DNA of 64,000 nucleotides. Source: Chrysoperla carnea (taxonomy: Eukaryota; Arthropoda; Insecta; Neuroptera; Chrysopidae). The position numbers and the translations under genes are program-made. The notes beneath the pieces were generated by a model. The model ran no database searches, was not told the origin of the DNA, and saw only the letters and a program-made list of their open reading frames with translations. Numbering within the stretch: position 1 is the stretch's first letter; each line of letters starts with the position of its first letter. Where the stretch lies: NCBI RefSeq assembly GCF_905475395.1, contig NC_058337.1:86236368-86300367 (forward strand), written 5' to 3'. Shown piece by piece: positions 48,260 to 58,541 of the stretch.

Positions 48260-49489
48260 CTATTTACTTAAACCTAACATTTCAATAAATTTATAGTGCT
48301 TGACTGCACTTAATCCTTTTGTAAATAAATCAGCTGGCATTTCTGACGTTGGCAAATATTCCAAACGAATAATATTATTATTTATATGTTGTCTAAAAAA
48401 ATGAAAACGAATATCAATGTGTTTTGATCTTTTATGTAAACAGTTATTATTTGCCAATTTCTGTGCTGACTGATTATCATTAAAAATAGTTATTACATAA
48501 TATTCTTTAGTTATTTCATATTGTAAATTTCTTAAATATATGGCCTCTTTACAACTATCAGCTATACTCATGTATTCTGCCTCTGTGCTTGATAAAGCGA
48601 CAGTAACCTGCTTCCTAGTTTCCCATGATACAGCTCCTCCACATAAGGTAAAGAAAAAACCTGTATATGAACGTCTATCTAATACATTGCTAGCCCAATC
48701 GGCATCAACATAGGCTTGTATTTTAGAATTACCATTAGCAGTATATCTGAGGCAGAAACTTTTAGTTGAATTTAAATATTTTAAAATTCTTTTAGCATAA
48801 GCCCAATGTTCATTACTGTAACAATTGTTAAATTGACTTAAATAATTAACCGCAAAAACTATATCTGGCCTGGTAAGTACTGCCAAATACATCAAACAAC
48901 CAATCAACTGTTGATAAGGTAATTGAGTGTTACAGTGTTCACTTTTATTTAAATTCAACTTAGCTTCAATAGGTGTATGTGTAACTTTACAATTCTGAAT
49001 ATTGAATTTTTGTGACAATTTTTCAATATATTGTTCTTGATCCAAAGTTACACTACCATTTTCTTTATCTACATGAATTCTCATGCCTAAACATTGTTTA
49101 ACACTACCTAAATCTTTTATTTTAAATATAGACGACAAATCTTTCTTAATTTTGTCAGTTTCTGATACATTATTTGAGAAAATTAAGAAATCGTCAACAT
49201 ATAGAGCAATAAATATTTTAATTGAATTATTTATTTTAATATATAAACATGGTTCAACTTGAGACCTTTTAAAACCTACTGATTCTAAAAAACTATCTAC
49301 TCTTTGGTACCAGGCTCTTGAAGATTGCTTTAAACCATAGATGGCCTTTTTTAATTTAAGTACTTTATTATTATCATTACATTCAAAACCTATTGGCATT
49401 TTCATATAAACTGTTTCTTTTAAAAAACCATTTAAGAAAGCAGTCTTCACGTCTAGATGAGTTACATCAAGATTCATCTGAGCCGCCAA
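48260..49489 (-). CDS. Copia pol, C-terminal part: reverse transcriptase and RNase H
   Basis: A 409-residue frame. It carries the copia reverse transcriptase core, including TAFLNGFL, the KAIYGLKQSSRAWY motif and the catalytic YVDD at residues 97-100. A connection region follows (LTRPDIVFAVNYLSQF). The RNase H domain begins near DADWASN (about residue 263), with the ALSSTEAEYMS motif and the late RSKHIDIRFHF segment. The nominal first methionine is not a true start: the frame is the direct continuation of the upstream gag-pol frame, from which it is separated by a one-base shift in a T run just upstream. It ends in the normal position before the 3' LTR. Confidence 0.9.
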   Translation of the reverse strand: MAAQMNLDVTHLDVKTAFLNGFLKETVYMKMPIGFECNDNNKVLKLKKAIYGLKQSSRAWYQRVDSFLESVGFKRSQVEPCLYIKINNSIKIFIALYVDDFLIFSNNVSETDKIKKDLSSIFKIKDLGSVKQCLGMRIHVDKENGSVTLDQEQYIEKLSQKFNIQNCKVTHTPIEAKLNLNKSEHCNTQLPYQQLIGCLMYLAVLTRPDIVFAVNYLSQFNNCYSNEHWAYAKRILKYLNSTKSFCLRYTANGNSKIQAYVDADWASNVLDRRSYTGFFFTLCGGAVSWETRKQVTVALSSTEAEYMSIADSCKEAIYLRNLQYEITKEYYVITIFNDNQSAQKLANNNCLHKRSKHIDIRFHFFRQHINNNIIRLEYLPTSEMPADLFTKGLSAVKHYKFIEMLGLSK

Positions 49490-52148
49490 AGCTAAAAATA
49501 ATTTTTAATGATGAATGTCTTAACACAGGTGAAAAAGTTTCATCAAAGTCAATACCTGGCTTTTGAAGAAAGCCTTTTGCAACTAACCTCGCACGATGTG
49601 TTATATTATTATCACTATCTATCTTGCGTTTGAACACCCATTTGCATGGCACAACTGTATTATTCACTGGTGAGTCCACAACTTCCCAGGCTTCATTTTC
49701 TTCAAATGAATTTAATTCATCGTTCATAGCCTGTATCCACTGAGCACTTTCTGGTCCATTTATAGCATCTTCAAGAGTTATATCACCACATTCAATTTCA
49801 CTACTTGCACTAGTAAAACAGTATCGTTTCGGTTTTTTATGCACACGGCGTACTCTAGACACTATAGGAAGATTCACTTGTTGCTCTTGTTGTACTGGAA
49901 GATTCACTTGCTGCTCATGCTGTTCTGGAAGATTCTGTTGCTCTTGCTGCTCTGTAACTGTAGTAGAAGATTGAGATTCTGGTTTTACCTCCACCTTTGA
50001 TGCATCATCGTGGTTTCCCACTGCTTCTGATATTTCTGTTTTCATAACAAAATCTTGCTGAGATTCGGTTATGTTTATAGGCATTTCTGTAGCTGTGGAA
50101 CCATTCCCCTCCTCAATCACGACGATATCTCTACTAGTTGTTATAGAGTTATTGTTGGGATTGTATACTCTATAGCCTTTTACATTATCTGAATAGCCGA
50201 CTAAGATACATTGGGTTGCTTTTTTATCCCACTTAAGTCTCTTCTCTTTCGGTATGTGGACCATTATTTTACTGCCGAATATGCGTAAATGACTAACATC
50301 TGGCTTATTTCCTGTCCACACTTCAAATGGTGTTCTATTGCCTAGACCTGATGCTATTGACCTGTTTCTTAAATACACTGCAGTATTCACTGCCTCTGCC
50401 CAAAAACGTTTGGTTAAACATGCATCGAACAATAGACATTTGGCCTTTTCTACGATTGTACGATTTAGCCGTTCACTCATTCCATTTTGTTCAGGAGTAT
50501 ATGGGTTTGTCTTTTGGTGCAATATTCCTGCTTCTTTTAAAAAATTGTCAAATTGCTTATTGCAAAATTCCGACCCATTATCAGTCCTAAAAATTTTTAT
50601 TTTTTTACCTGTTTGATTCTCTGCCATATTTTTAAATGCTTTAAAATTATTTAGTACTTCATCTTTTGTTTTTAAAAAATAAACAAAGATCATTTTGCTT
50701 TTATCGTCCACAAACAATAGAAAATATTTAGATTTTCCAATTGATTCAGTTTCCATGGGACCACAAATATCTGCATGTACAGTCTGAAGAAACTCTTCAC
50801 TTCTGTTACCAATATGTGTAAATGGTAATCTTGATTGTTTTCCTTCGCAACATACTACACAGTTTGTTTTGTTTACTTGGGATTTATCTGTATATGACAT
50901 TCCTGTTACTGCACCATCTCTCATTTTTTCAAGATCGGTGCTATTTAAATGCGCAAATCTACGATGCCATATACGTCCGGATACTGGTGTAAACAAACAG
51001 TCTACTTGTTTTACATTTAACTTGTAAACACCATCCATACAGTCTGCTGTTGCGATCAGTTCGTTTCTTTGGTTATAAATCAGGCAACGATTGTCATTAA
51101 AAATTACCTTATTTCTCTTCTTAATAAGTTGACTCACTGAAAGTAAGTTTGTAGCAAGGTTTGGCACGTATAACACTTCTGTGACAGGTATATCATATTC
51201 TGTGTTGTTAACTATTGTTGTTATTTGTGTATCACCACAACAATTCACAGAAATCATTGATTTGTCAGCAATGACAATCTCGTCAACAAGTGGCTGATTT
51301 GACACATTTTTAAGCCATTGTTTTCTTGCTGTCATATGCATGCTGGCGCCTGAATCAATGTACCAATCTGTAGTTTTAAATTTACTGCTTAGAAAAATAG
51401 CGCTAAATGCATTTGATTGATTTTTCTTTTCTGTAAATTTACACTGATTTTTGTAATGCCCTTCCTTTTTACATCTATAGCATTTAATGTTTGATTTTGA
51501 CGTTTCTGGCGTACTGACGTTAGCTATGTTTGCATTTCTATTCATTCGGTTTCCTTCATATTTCTTGGGCTGCCATTTTTTGCCAGCAAATGCGCTCTGG
51601 GTACTTCCGCTGTTGATTTCATTTGAATCATCCATATCTATAAGCTTCGACTTGATTGAATCAGCCGTTATATCTATACCGGAATGTTCAATGGCCATGA
51701 TCATCGGTGAGAATTTCTCGGGTAATCCTGCTAAAAGTAGCGACCCAACCCACTCTTCATTTATTGTGAAACCAGTATTATTCAATCGCTGGCTTGTTTC
51801 CACTATTGCGGTCACATATTGTGCCATGGACACGCAATTTTCACGTCGTATTGAAATCAGATTTCGCAATAATCCAATTCTTCTAGTAAAACCGTTATCA
51901 TCAAACATTTTTCGTAGCTTCGCCCATAGTCCTGATGCCGTTGTTTCATTTTTAATATGCACGTATAAACCTGGTTCTATTGTAAGAATAATTTTTGCAC
52001 GTGCTTTGGCATCGGTTGCCTCATCATTTTGTCTCAAACATTTTTCCATGCCTTCTAGAACGAGAAAGTTTTCAACTGCAAACGCCCATTCTTCATAATT
52101 TTCTCTTCCTTTGAGTTTCGTAATACTTGTTATCACGTTTCCCGACAT
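49467..52148 (-). CDS. Copia gag-pol, N-terminal part: gag, protease, integrase, start of RT
   Basis: An 893-residue frame starting 192 bases inside the 5' LTR border. In order: a gag capsid-like region (residues about 1-200); a CCHC zinc knuckle CYRCKKEGHYKNQC (about 223-236); an aspartic protease with WYIDSGAS (about 262-269); the HH-CC integrase zinc region (HRRFAHL ... CVVC); the integrase core with TVHADICGPM, FRTDNGSEF and NPYTPEQNGMSER; a glutamine-rich linker with repeated QQEQQVNLP-type units (about 735-775); and the start of reverse transcriptase (KWVFKRKI, RARLVAKGF, DETFSPV). It runs out of frame after about residue 883. Copia-type elements normally encode one polyprotein of roughly 1300-1400 residues, which the two frames together would give. 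Confidence 0.93.
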   Translation of the reverse strand: MSGNVITSITKLKGRENYEEWAFAVENFLVLEGMEKCLRQNDEATDAKARAKIILTIEPGLYVHIKNETTASGLWAKLRKMFDDNGFTRRIGLLRNLISIRRENCVSMAQYVTAIVETSQRLNNTGFTINEEWVGSLLLAGLPEKFSPMIMAIEHSGIDITADSIKSKLIDMDDSNEINSGSTQSAFAGKKWQPKKYEGNRMNRNANIANVSTPETSKSNIKCYRCKKEGHYKNQCKFTEKKNQSNAFSAIFLSSKFKTTDWYIDSGASMHMTARKQWLKNVSNQPLVDEIVIADKSMISVNCCGDTQITTIVNNTEYDIPVTEVLYVPNLATNLLSVSQLIKKRNKVIFNDNRCLIYNQRNELIATADCMDGVYKLNVKQVDCLFTPVSGRIWHRRFAHLNSTDLEKMRDGAVTGMSYTDKSQVNKTNCVVCCEGKQSRLPFTHIGNRSEEFLQTVHADICGPMETESIGKSKYFLLFVDDKSKMIFVYFLKTKDEVLNNFKAFKNMAENQTGKKIKIFRTDNGSEFCNKQFDNFLKEAGILHQKTNPYTPEQNGMSERLNRTIVEKAKCLLFDACLTKRFWAEAVNTAVYLRNRSIASGLGNRTPFEVWTGNKPDVSHLRIFGSKIMVHIPKEKRLKWDKKATQCILVGYSDNVKGYRVYNPNNNSITTSRDIVVIEEGNGSTATEMPINITESQQDFVMKTEISEAVGNHDDASKVEVKPESQSSTTVTEQQEQQNLPEQHEQQVNLPVQQEQQVNLPIVSRVRRVHKKPKRYCFTSASSEIECGDITLEDAINGPESAQWIQAMNDELNSFEENEAWEVVDSPVNNTVVPCKWVFKRKIDSDNNITHRARLVAKGFLQKPGIDFDETFSPVLRHSSLKIIFSFGGSDES

Positions 52149-52339
52149 GTTTTCACTTTGAAATTTTCCAACAAAATTTTAGCCAAAATTTTAACACAAA
52201 TGGATTTATTTAGAAAATTTAAAATGAATTAACACTATTTAAAAATATTTTACTGGAAGATGTATGAAATATTTTAAGATTTCTTTTAATTATGAACATG
52301 TGGATTACTTTTTATATAACGCAGTACTTGAACACGTGA

Positions 52340-52350
52340 GGCCCATAACC
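52340..52350 (-). other. Copia primer-binding site
   Basis: GGTTATGGGCC directly abuts the 5' LTR on the minus strand. The same wording is used by Drosophila copia to bind an internal fragment of initiator methionine tRNA. Confidence 0.8.
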
Positions 52351-52537
52351 TCTTAGAAGTGAACACAACTATGTTTTGTAACGAACTATATTTTATTCTG
52401 TTGGTACATACATTTTTATATAAGAACATTCTATCTTACAAAATTACGTCATATGTATTACCATACTATTGATAATAGAACCAATAAGTAATAATAGATG
52501 GCATCACATGTATTATATTTTGTTACTTATTTCAACA
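52351..52537 (-). repeat. 5' LTR of the copia element
   Basis: 187 bp, ending at 52537 where TGTTGAAATA meets the target duplication. It carries the element's own promoter. No difference from the 3' LTR was found by eye. Confidence 0.95.
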
Positions 52538-52601
52538 GATTATTTGGCAATTCTTTCACAACCGTTGATTTATCAGATGAATTAATGTTTGTTATATCCA
52601 T
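52538..52601 (-). pseudogene. 5' coding end of the BTB gene, cut off by the copia insertion
   Basis: ATG at 52601-52599 begins MDITNINSSDKSTVVKELPN. The frame stops at the target duplication after 21 codons plus one base. Removing the element and one GATTA copy joins this base to 48002 in the right phase, giving CAA CTT AGT GGC and then the BTB domain. This in-phase join shows that the copia element landed inside an open reading frame and not in an intron. Upstream bases hold the likely promoter, with no clear motif. Confidence 0.85.
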
Positions 52602-53618
52602 TCTTAAATAAAATTTGTTAATAATAATTCACAAAGCATCGTATTTTACAAGGCATAAAGTCAATATCTATTACTGCGGAATACCTATTAGTGCAAGATT
52701 AGATAAATTTTTTGATAAAAACTTTTTAACAATAGATGTGATAATGAAATCAGGTGGAGTTATTTTTTTTCAATAATAACACAAACTACAAAAACCATAT
52801 ACATGTAATAAATATGTAGTATCCTACCCTTAGATCATATATTTTACTGCCTAACGCAACGTATACGAACAACGTATACGAAAAGAGAGAATTAACAAAG
52901 GCAACAATTCAATATTATAAAGCTGACAAAGAAACATAATAACAGAGTATGGTATTCAATGCGCATGATCGTATTGACGGAAGTCAGCTGCTTCAATAGT
53001 TACTGTTTGTTTAATTAATTCTGTATTAAAGTTCTAAAAAATGGTTAGATAGTGTTTTATTTGCAAGGAATATTTTAGAGTAGACATGTATCATAGATTA
53101 GCAAAGTTTAATTATTAAATAATATTTATTAAATGGCATCTATTATGTTGTAAATATGAGGCAGGATATTATATTGTATATTAATTGACATGTGCATTAA
53201 TAACCATGCTCTCTCATTTATTGTCCTTCTTAGTCATCTTTGAGAGGTGATCCTCACTCTGTTGCCAGTTCCATAGTAAATATTCAAAGGTCCGATCGAT
53301 GGTCCATTTCTGGCCGAAGCCGATTAATCGATTACCGCCATAACCTTCGGTCGAAGGCTTAAAAGCAAACTTTTGTACAAGATTGGCTACAAGCTATATT
53401 GACTACGAAGGTTTATATTGACTGTATAATATAGAAAGATAATTTTTATCATCTTTAGAAATCGAAGGTGTTTTTTTTGACCGAAGTTGGCCGAAGCCGA
53501 AGCCTCAGAAAATATTTTAGAAAATTACTTTACTTATATTTTTAAGTAAATGATAATTTTTTCTAAGCAAATTAAGTAAATTTTATTTTTAACAACTTAA
53601 ATTGCTAAATTACATCAA
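52602..53618. other. Intergenic DNA between the BTB and LRR genes
   Basis: No coding region. At 53300-53515 a repeat-like stretch has several CCGAAGCCGA and CTTCGGTCGAAGG words (short inverted repeats), probably an unnamed transposon scrap. The rest is AT-rich. Confidence 0.5.
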
Positions 53619-54552
53619 ACAAGTGAAAACAAACAATTGACTGAGTTAATTGTTGAAATACCATGTATAGTCAGTGTTGATTTCTTTATGACATTGCACA
53701 TACAAACATGTGACACATACATAACTGATAATCAAGTATGTATAGTACATATTATAAAATTTCCGCCTAATTGGCGCCCTCACGGGTAAACAGTGATGTT
53801 TACGAAAAAATGATTCAAACAAAAGTTGTTTAATTTTTGATAAGGAACATTTTTTACATTTAAACTTTTGTTCTATCTCTAACGGTTTACAAGATGGGTC
53901 CTACGGATCCAAGACCCAATTGACCTATGATACTCATTTACGAACTTGACCTCACTTTTTACGTCCTGAGTACGCTGTAAAAATTTCAGCTCGATATCTT
54001 TTCTCGTTTTTGAGTTATCGTGTCCACAGACGGACGGACGGACAACCGAGAATGGGCTAATTAGGTGATTTTATGAACACCTATGACAAAATTTTTTTCC
54101 TAGCATCATTATTTTTAAGCGTTACAAACTTGGGAGTAAACTTAATATACTATGTATATTTCATATATGCATGGTATAAAAAGGCATTCAAACAATTAAC
54201 TAAATTTAACTGTGCCTGCCTGTCTGTCGTTAGTCCGCCTGACATCACGATTACTAAAAAACGAAAAGAGATATCAAGCTGAAATTTTTATAGCGTACTT
54301 AAGAAATATTGGGTCTTGGGTCCGTGGGACTAATCTTGTTAAACAACTTTTGTTTGAAACATTTTTTCGTAAACATGACTGTTTACCCGTGAGGAGAGAA
54401 ATTAAGCGTAAATTGTATAATATGTATTATATGGGAATATCAGTTATATATGTGTGACATGTATGTATGAGTAATGTGACAGAGTAATCAACATTGTCTA
54501 TACATGGTATTTCAATAATTAACTCAGTCAATTGTTTGTTTTCACTTGTTTT
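53619..54552. repeat. Two family A copies in inverted (head-to-head) order
   Basis: 53619-54183 is a minus-oriented copy and 54184-54552 a plus-oriented copy with an internal deletion. The outer ends are complementary (CAAGTGAAAACAAACAATTG at the left, CAATTGTTTGTTTTCACTTG at the right). The pair forms a large palindrome about 930 bp long that ends about 140 bases before the start codon of the LRR gene. Confidence 0.88.
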
Positions 54553-54690
54553 TTATAAAAACTAATAAGTATATAGGTAATTAACAACAAGTTATTTTTA
54601 AATAAATTTTTCCTTATAAATCTATATTTAGTTTGCTGTAGTAAACTTAACCAGTTAAATGTTACATATTTAATAAAAATTATTTATATC

Positions 54691-57600
54691 ATGAATTATT
54701 ATCAAATGGTATTTGGTGGAGTTATATTAATTTTAAATGTTAAAAATATACAATCAGAATGTGAACAAATTATTGAAAATCATAAATTTATAGCCAAATG
54801 TTATGATTCGGATTTAAGAGAGGTAAATGCGTTGCAACAAAAGGTCAGTAGTACTGCTTTCAAAAATTAATTTTCAAGAAATACTTTTTAAAAGACAATC
54901 TTTTATTTTTTACTGTACGTCATTTATGTAATTCGCTTCGAAAACCTATGCAGAATTAGTATCCAGCAACGACGTATATATTTGGTGGTGCGAGGGTGAG
55001 ACAGCAAGGGGTGTGACATTCATATTCTCACCTGTACCGCGCAAAAACGTCGCCATGGAGCTAGATAAACTTATTTTTGCATACAGGATCATCTTTTTCA
55101 ACATGATTCGTGGTGGAATATTTCACACGTAAAATTTCAGCATGGGCTTGTGGTCTACTAATTAGGTGATTTTATGATCACATATACCAATATTTTGTTT
55201 GTACCATCAATATTTCCTGATATATTTGGTATAAACAAGGTATAAAAGTTGAGTACACCACTGTTTCAGGTTCATGTTATTATACTCTGTATGCATTTAG
55301 AAAATAATAGACCGAAAAAAATTTCTGTAATAGTCTCCCATTTTTGAACGCAACGGCTATAAACTTCGGAGCTCAGCCAACTCCAGCAAAGACGATAAAC
55401 TCAACCCAACCAACTCGTAATTACAACAATACTCCGAGTCTGTAAAATTTTCGGTTTATTTTTTCGGTCTAATTTTTCCGGGTCTATTTTTTCCAATTAC
55501 CACTCTGTATATATGAAATATATGAAAGCTATAATTAGTCTTAGTTACAAGTTTGTAACGTTATAAAAACACCTAATTAATCCATTTCCGATTGTTCGCC
55601 TACCAGCCCGTTCGTAACTCAAAAGAGAGATCAAAATGATAAATAGCGTGCTCAGGACGTAAAAATGTTAGTTTCAGTACGTAAACGAGCAACATACGTC
55701 ATAGAGTTGAACTCAGAAGAGTAACAGATAGAATAAAAGTATATATTAATGTAAAAAGTGATCCCTATGAAAAAATAAACAACTTTTGTTTGAAACATTT
55801 TTCGTAAATATAATTGTTATTTGTTTTTCCATGAGTGAATTTTCATACAACAAAAAAAGGCAGCAGGAAGGCCGTCCCATTATTCTAGCGATAAATATTT
55901 TTTATTTTTATACTTATCTATATTTATAAAAAATAATGTAAGCACTAATATTCAACACTGTTTGGGTATTTCATCAATTAACTCAATCAATTGTTTATTT
56001 AATTTTGTTTTTAGCTTGATTAATTAATTATTTCTTGCACTAAATTACATATAACGCACTTATTAAACATTTCTATTTTTCTAAGTAATTTTTTTTTATT
56101 GTTTATAGGATTTATACAGCGAATTGCGAGTAATCGATGGTACTTTAGAAAAACTAAGAAAAAATGCCTTCGAATATCCACGATTAACAACATTAAAATT
56201 AATTGAGAATGGTATCGAAAATATAGAATCTAGAGCATTTAGTAACATACCATCCTTGATTTATTTGGATTTAAGTAAAAATCAATTAGAATCATTACCT
56301 TCAAGAATGTTTGAAAGTAACGCCCAATTACGTATTTTAAACATGAGTCGAAATTCAATCTGTAATATAGAACATGATACATTCATACGATCGTCTAATT
56401 TAATTAAATTAAATCTTCAAAATAATCTATTAACCAGCATAAAAAAATATATAATTGAACCGTTAACACAACTAGAATACTTAAATTTAGGTTATAATCG
56501 AATTAAAGATATTGAGCCGAATACGTTTATAGAAAATATTAATTTAAAAAAAATTTATTTAAACAATAATCCATTAAAAGATTTAAAAGCAGATACTTTT
56601 GTACTAAATAGTTCGAAAGTTAATCCACGCCTCAAATCACAATCAACTTCAGCTGCAATATATGAATTAAATTTAAATAGATGTGAGCTTACAACTTTAA
56701 AAAATCATTATTTTATTCATTTACACCGCTTAAAAACTTTATTTATTGGTTATAACAAAATATCCAATTTTGAATCAAATGACATTTTTAAAGAAAATAC
56801 GCTTTTAGTGAATTTATTTTTATATGGCAATAATATTGAAGTGTTACCCCCAAATTTATTTCGATTTTTACGTAATCTACAAATTTTATCATTAGAGGAT
56901 AATCAAATAACTGATTTATCAACAGACTTATTTAAAAATTCGAGAGAATCAAAATTAACAAACTTACATTTAAGCAATAATAGAATTTCCAAATTAAATC
57001 CACAAATGTTTAAATATTTAACATCACTCAAAGAATTGTCTTTAACAGGAAATCCAATTACACATATCGAACCCGGTTCGTTCGATAATTTGATTCATTT
57101 AAGCACATTGACATTAAATCAAAATTCGTTAAAAGAACTTACATCAAACATGTTTTCAAAACTGATTGAGTTGAATAAATTAAGAATCAGTGATAACGGT
57201 GTTACAAATATCGAACCTGGAGCATTTAACAGTTTCCATGGTGAATATCCCGATGAAACTTCACATATTTTAAACTTAGATCTGTCGAAAAATAATTTAA
57301 CGCATTTATCTTATAGTATGTTCGCTCCTTTAACTCGCTTACTAACACTAGATCTCACGTTTTCGTCAGTAAAAACAATGGACCTTAATGTGTTCGAACC
57401 TATGGGAGATACTTTGCAAACACTAGATTTAAGCGGAAATCAAATTGAGGAATTAAATTTAGGGATTTTTGATTGTTTAGAAAATGTAAATTTCTTAGGA
57501 TTGAATCGAAATTTATTAAAAACACTCCCTGGTGAATTATTTAAAAATATGGTGTTTTTAGAAAGCTTAGGCTTATCTGAAAATATGTTAAAAACTATAC

Positions 57601-58028
57601 CCATGACTCAATTGTTTAACATTCCACGATTGTTGGAAGTAAAATTAGATCAGAATCAGTTAATTAATTTACCACCTGAGGTTTTTGAAGGTGAAGATTG
57701 TAAAGTGAAACGGCTACACGTTTATGGGAATAAATTAACATATTTAGATAAAAAATTTTTAGAACGTTCTCAGATAAAGCATATTCGATTTGGTGGAAAT
57801 CCATGGCAATGTGCATGTTTAAATGAAATAATGAATGATGTTTATCGTTTGAATGTACAAATAATAAACCCAGAATTTTATTTTGATGGAGGTAATCCGG
57901 CGTGTGTTGTCACAAAGAATAATACTTGTATTCGAGAAACATATTTGGCAGAAGATTTGTTTAAAAGATATCAGTCTGTTAAACATTTAAAATATTTTAA
58001 TGTTGGTTTTTTTACATGGTACACGTAA
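54691..58028 (+). CDS. Secreted leucine-rich repeat protein
   Basis: Two exons, 54691-54843 and 56109-58028, join in phase 0 to give 690 residues. The first exon encodes a signal peptide (MNYYQMVFGGVILILNVKNI, cleavage near residue 24) and a cysteine-containing leader (CEQIIENHKFIAKCYDSDL). The second encodes some twenty typical extracellular leucine-rich repeats of the LxxLxLxxNxLxxLpxxxF kind, for example LIYLDLSKNQLESLPSRMF and LKELSLTGNPITHIEPGSFD. A C-terminal cap starts at GNPWQCACLNEI and has further cysteines (PACVV, NTCIRE). No membrane segment or obvious GPI signal follows, so a soluble extracellular protein is likely. Similar insect proteins are annotated as LRR15-like or acid-labile-subunit-like; partners are unknown. 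The 1.27-kb intron is mostly repeat sequence. Confidence 0.88.
55500..56008 (+). repeat. Family A copy, diverged, in the LRR gene intron
   Basis: Landmarks: GTTACAAGTTTGTAACGTTA, ATTAATCCATTTCCGATTGT, GTGCTCAGGACGTAAAAATG, AACAACTTTTGTTTGAAACA and, at the end, ATTAACTCAATCAATTGTTT. A short minus-oriented family A piece (AATTAGGTGATTTTATGATC, near 55157-55250) precedes it, so this too is an inverted pair. It ends about 100 bases before exon 2. Confidence 0.82.
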
Positions 58029-58058
58029 AACAATACTTGTAAGGGTGGGGGAGTTTTA

Positions 58059-58064
58059 AATAAA
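58059..58064 (+). promoter_or_regulatory. Polyadenylation signal AATAAA of the LRR gene
   Basis: AATAAA lies 30 bases after the stop codon, followed by a G-rich-to-AT transition. It would give a very short 3' UTR. Confidence 0.5.
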
Positions 58065-58328
58065 ATCTAAGCCTTATAAACTAACGGCTGGTTACTAATG
58101 GAACGCTAACATCAAATCCGAATTGAACATATCGAACTTAAGGCTGTTTTCTCGGTGTAAGCATAGTGTCGGAAAATTCTTTAGCGACGTTGGGCATTTT
58201 TTGGCAAGGAAAAATGTTTTTATAGCAGTATATCTGTAGCTATACAGCTGACGTATTGTGTAACATTAGCGCTGCGTATATAACTGCATATAAAAAAGAG
58301 TAAAATTAAAAAAAAAAATATATTTAAA

Positions 58329-58541
58329 AAATCAAAAAAACCGAGTTAAATTTAAACTGAAAAGAAAAAAACAAGTCCAGGAGTTTACATAGCGATTTTA
58401 ACAGTCAGGGCCCATTAAAATCTACACCGGCTCGAATATTTCCTTATAATAGGTCCCAACGGTTCAAGTCGCTATGTAATCTGCTGGACTTGTCTTTTTC
58501 TTTTCAGTTTATATTTAACTCAGTTGGGTTTTTTCATTTTT
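58329..58541. repeat. Foldback element, about 210 bp
   Basis: The left arm (AAAAAAACCGAGTTAAATTT ... ACTGAAAAGAAAAA ... ACAAGTCCAG ... ACATAGCGA) is the reverse complement of the right arm (TCGCTATGTAATCTGCTGGA ... CTTGTCTTTTTCTTTTCAGT ... TTAACTCAGTTGGGTTTTTT). Arms are about 75 bases with a loop of about 60. MITE-like; no coding sequence. Confidence 0.85.

Larger units (their letters stand above)
48008..52537 (-). mobile_element. Ty1/copia LTR retrotransposon, nearly intact
   Basis: 4530 bp, transcribed leftwards. Direct 187-bp LTRs at 48008-48194 and 52351-52537 look identical base for base, which implies very recent insertion. Flanking 5-bp target duplications are GATTA at 48003-48007 and 52538-52542. 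The primer-binding site next to the 5' LTR reads GGTTATGGGCC (52350-52340), as in Drosophila copia, where it matches an internal part of initiator methionine tRNA. A purine-rich stretch AAGTGGGAA precedes the 3' LTR. The coding order gag - protease - integrase - reverse transcriptase - RNase H is the copia order. One frame break separates integrase/early RT from the rest of RT. Confidence 0.97.

Noticed and set aside
49467-49489. Programmed ribosomal frameshift in the copia polyprotein
   Set aside because: The overlap is short, lies in the middle of the reverse transcriptase domain and not between gag and pol, and shows no slippery-site-plus-structure arrangement. An error or mutation in the T run explains it better.
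50327-52098. Plus-strand open frames of 87, 92 and 203 codons inside the copia element
   Set aside because: They are antisense shadows of the gag-pol frame, with no family resemblance of their own.
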